A stretch of DNA of 7,095 nucleotides from an uncultured Treponema sp. (GTDB lineage Bacteria; Spirochaetota; Spirochaetia; Treponematales; Treponemataceae). The stretch is taken from contig CAKZZR010000236.1 of assembly GCA_937885475.1 (NCBI GenBank), positions 1 to 7,095 of the forward strand, given 5' to 3'. Within the stretch, counting starts at the first letter, position 1. Each line of letters opens with the position of its first letter. Shown here in pieces: positions 4,894 to 7,095 of the stretch. The position numbers and the translations under genes were made by a program. The notes beneath the pieces are model-generated. The model was not told the origin of the DNA. It searched no databases and saw only the letters and a program-made list of their open reading frames with translations.

Positions 4894-6115
4894 CAACGTC
4901 CTTCATCAGAATACAACGGCGCAGATTTGCGGCGATATTATGGAAAACCGCTTTCCAGGCGCGGTGCTGTTTTCCGGCCCTGGCGGAAGCGGAAAACTCA
5001 CCTCGGCTCTGGAGACAGCACGCGTGCTTTCTTGCGCAGGGGAACGGAAGGGGCATTGGCTTTGCGCCTGCCCAAGCTGTCTTTTGCACAAGGCGCTTTC
5101 TTCTGCAAGTCTTTTAATTGCCGGCCCGCGCGACTGTACGCCCGAGATTGCCGCCGCAGAGCGTGCCTTTGTTGCCGCAGTTTCAGGCGGTGCAAAATAT
5201 CTTGACGCGTCCCGGTATTTCTTTTTGCGGAGCGTGCGTAAGCTTACCGCCCGGTTCAATCCTGTACTGTGGCAGGGCGATGACAAGCTTTCTAAGATTG
5301 CCGCCGTCGTCTCTGAGATTGATGAGGAACTGGAGCCGCTGGACTTTCCACATGAGCTTCCGGAGGCTGAAAAAATCGCCAAGGCCACAGAAAAGCTCCG
5401 CAAACTGTGCGAGAAGCTGGAGGGCGAATTTCTGTATGATTCGATTCCGATTGCGCATATCCGAAACGCCAGCGCGTGGGCACGGCTCAAGGTCGCGCAC
5501 GGAAAAAAGACAATCATCATAGAAAATGCCGACCGAATGCTGGAGAGCGTGCGTAATGCGCTTCTTAAGATTCTTGAGGAACCGCCGGAGGACACAGTTT
5601 TTATTCTGACCACTGCGCGCCGCAGCGCTGTCATGCCGACGATTTTGAGCCGTGTGCGCACCTACAACTTTTATGAGCGTCCGCTGAGCGCTCAGCACGA
5701 GGTGATTCAGCGCGTCTTTCATGCCGACGGTTTTTCTGGCTCGATTGACGACTATCTGCTTACGTTTTTGCCGGTTCAGCCTGCGCTTATTGCAGAAAAA
5801 AGCCGGGATTTTTTTTCTTCCGTGGTGAGAGGGCATATTCCAGACATTCCTACGCTAATTAAGGACTGCGGAAAATTTGAGCCACGCGTTCTGCTCAGGC
5901 TTTTTCTGAACGGAATGCAGGACTGCTCCCGTAAGTTGCTTGCATCACCTGCCGGAAGTCAGGCGGCAGTGGAGCTTACCGAAGCGCTCGGCTCTTGCTG
6001 GAACACGGTTACGGTGTACAATCAGTCAGTCAATTCTGCGCTGGAAATTCTGGTGCGGGAGCTTGCAAAGATAAATAAGACACATGGGATGATATTGCGA
6101 TGGGCAGTTATTTAA
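4886..6115 (+). CDS. holB: DNA polymerase III delta-prime subunit (clamp loader), with a large insertion
   Basis: A 409-residue AAA+ clamp-loader protein; E. coli delta-prime has 334. It would act with delta and DnaX to load the sliding clamp. Visible features are a degenerate Walker A GPGGSGKLT (31-39) with Leu where Ser/Thr is needed, as expected for a non-hydrolysing subunit; a four-Cys zinc module C50, C60, C62, C65; ENADRM (213-218) at Walker B; NALLKILEEPPE (224-235); sensor-1 region LTTARR; and SRV (255-257) in place of the SRC motif of delta-prime and DnaX. About 100 residues (roughly 80-180), partly Lys/Glu-rich and helical, separate the zinc module from the strand before Walker B, which accounts for the extra length. 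DnaX is less likely because of the broken Walker A and the length. The start overlaps the end of cvpA; the end overlaps the kinase gene by 16 nt. Confidence 0.87.
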   Translation: MFDNVLHQNTTAQICGDIMENRFPGAVLFSGPGGSGKLTSALETARVLSCAGERKGHWLCACPSCLLHKALSSASLLIAGPRDCTPEIAAAERAFVAAVSGGAKYLDASRYFFLRSVRKLTARFNPVLWQGDDKLSKIAAVVSEIDEELEPLDFPHELPEAEKIAKATEKLRKLCEKLEGEFLYDSIPIAHIRNASAWARLKVAHGKKTIIIENADRMLESVRNALLKILEEPPEDTVFILTTARRSAVMPTILSRVRTYNFYERPLSAQHEVIQRVFHADGFSGSIDDYLLTFLPVQPALIAEKSRDFFSSVVRGHIPDIPTLIKDCGKFEPRVLLRLFLNGMQDCSRKLLASPAGSQAAVELTEALGSCWNTVTVYNQSVNSALEILVRELAKINKTHGMILRWAVI

Positions 6116-7095
6116 AGCGCGTTATAAATATGCTTTCAAAGTTGTCAGAGGAAGAGGTTCGCCGTGTTCTGAAAGAGGTTGCAAGCGAGAACAACATGAT
6201 GGATTCCGTAATCGAATCCCTTTCCACCGGACTTGTGATTGTGGACAAGACGTGGAAGGTTACGCTCCGCAACAAGGCGGCGAACCGCTTTTTGTTTTCC
6301 AATGGCGTTGAGGAGTCTCGTTTTGATACGGAGCCGCTGTGGGCGCTGCTTCCGGACAAGGAGATTGCGGACTTCCTTAAAAAAACTGCGGATGACGACC
6401 GCAACAACGTGAGCGAGGACTTTACTACCGCATGTTCTGACGGTTCAGTTCGCTTTCTTTCTGTGTCCGTAACGTCATTCGTAAAGGAAACTGAAATTTT
6501 TGGGCGTATCGTAAAAATAGACGACGTAACGCAAAAGCGCAGTCAGGATGTGCTGATGCGACGCATGGAAAACATGGCTGGGCTTACCAATCTTGCCGCA
6601 GGCATGGCGCACGAAATAAAGAATCCGCTTGGTGCGATTTCCATCCACATTCAGCTTATACAGCGTGCAATAAAAAAGGCGCGCGAGGGCGACGGCTTTT
6701 TGCCGGAGCAGAGGTTTTTGGAGGAGCATCTTGACGTGGTGAACGAGGAGATAGAAAGCCTGAACCATCTGGTCATGGACTTTTTGTTTGCCGTTCGTCC
6801 GGTCAAGGCGGATCTTATGCTCAAGGCTCCAGACGATATCATTCAGAGCATCGCGGATTTTTTTACGCCGGAATTCAACCGCGCGCACGTTGCCGTGGAG
6901 CTTAGGCTTTCTGCAAAGCAAAAGCGCGTCCTGCTTGACGAAAAACTGTTCCGAGAGGTGCTTGTGAACATCGCTCAGAACGGCTTTGCCGCCATAAAAA
7001 GCCGTTTTCCGGAATGCTCAGGCGACGGCGCGGAGCCTTCTGCTGTGCCGGAGGATTTTTTTCCAAGAAACGGACAGGCACCCCTTTCTGCACAA
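6100..7095 (+). CDS. Soluble PAS-domain sensor histidine kinase, NtrB/AtoS type (3' end outside window)
   Basis: An open frame from ATG 6100 to the right edge, 332 residues so far. It has no membrane segment or signal peptide, so it should sense a cytosolic signal. Residues about 33-145 look like a PAS domain (MDSVIESLSTGLVIVDK at the start, GRIVKIDDVTQKR at the end). The dimerisation/phosphoacceptor helix has the H-box AAGMAHEIKNPLGAI with phosphorylated His171. The N-box EVLVNIAQNGFAAIK (286-300) has the Mg-ATP Asn294, with Gly295 where Ala is usual. After it comes a Gly/Pro-rich stretch from about 301 where the next strand would be expected. The ATP-lid G boxes lie beyond the window. It autophosphorylates and probably passes phosphate to a regulator encoded just downstream; in T. 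pallidum I recall an NtrC-type partner (AtoC-like, TP0519). The start overlaps holB by 16 nt with GGGATG 8 nt ahead. It may be atoS-like, but the signal is unknown. Confidence 0.9.
   Translation, partial: MGSYLKRVINMLSKLSEEEVRRVLKEVASENNMMDSVIESLSTGLVIVDKTWKVTLRNKAANRFLFSNGVEESRFDTEPLWALLPDKEIADFLKKTADDDRNNVSEDFTTACSDGSVRFLSVSVTSFVKETEIFGRIVKIDDVTQKRSQDVLMRRMENMAGLTNLAAGMAHEIKNPLGAISIHIQLIQRAIKKAREGDGFLPEQRFLEEHLDVVNEEIESLNHLVMDFLFAVRPVKADLMLKAPDDIIQSIADFFTPEFNRAHVAVELRLSAKQKRVLLDEKLFREVLVNIAQNGFAAIKSRFPECSGDGAEPSAVPEDFFPRNGQAPLSAQ

Noticed and set aside
4906..5661. 251-residue minus-strand open frame opposite holB
   Set aside because: It is Ser/Arg-rich and low in complexity, lies antisense to a well-supported gene, and has no recognisable motif. 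It is a by-product of holB codon use.

Overview
The window reads as chromosomal DNA of a spirochaete, most likely a Treponema. The main reason is the gene run murG – cvpA-like – holB – soluble PAS histidine kinase. I associate that order from memory with the Treponema pallidum TP0523–TP0520 region, and I could not check it by search. A looser hint is the periplasmic-type lipoprotein next door. Nothing here looks like phage, transposon or CRISPR.

Layout. (1) Positions 1-485, + strand: the C-terminal half of a dTDP-4-dehydrorhamnose reductase (RfbD), ending in a possible weak terminator. (2) Positions 505-1983, - strand, convergent with it: a complete clostripain-family (C11) cysteine peptidase with a lipoprotein signal peptide. 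(3) Positions 1992-2217, - strand: tRNA-Ala(CGC) and tRNA-Phe(GAA), with a strong promoter (TTGACA, 17 nt, TATGAT) ahead of tRNA-Phe and a terminator-like hairpin between the two tRNAs. The peptidase start codon comes 8 nt after the end of tRNA-Ala, with no promoter or Shine-Dalgarno of its own visible. (4) Positions 2218-2295: a short divergent intergenic region with an A8/T9 tract and a + strand promoter whose -10 is a perfect TATAAT only 7 nt before the next start codon. (5) Positions 2296-7095, + strand: a tightly packed, probably single operon of five genes. These are an ankyrin-repeat protein with an alpha/beta N-terminal domain, MurG, a CvpA-like membrane protein, the DNA polymerase III delta-prime subunit, and a cytosolic NtrB/AtoS-type sensor kinase cut by the window end. 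Spacings are 15 nt, 21 nt, an 8-nt overlap and a 16-nt overlap.

How the genes work together. The five-gene operon mixes cell-wall synthesis (MurG), a membrane protein of uncertain role (CvpA), the replication clamp loader (delta-prime) and signalling (kinase). This looks like a conserved housekeeping cluster rather than one pathway. RfbD belongs to the dTDP-L-rhamnose pathway, and its partners lie off the left edge. The exported peptidase is visibly more A+T-rich than the operon and is the most accessory-looking gene here.

The points most worth a second look are the tRNA–peptidase arrangement, the probably leaderless ankyrin mRNA, the about 100-residue insertion in delta-prime, the alpha/beta (TIR- or deoxyribosyltransferase-like) head on the ankyrin protein, and the linker in the kinase ATPase domain. 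I do not see a clear new multi-gene system.
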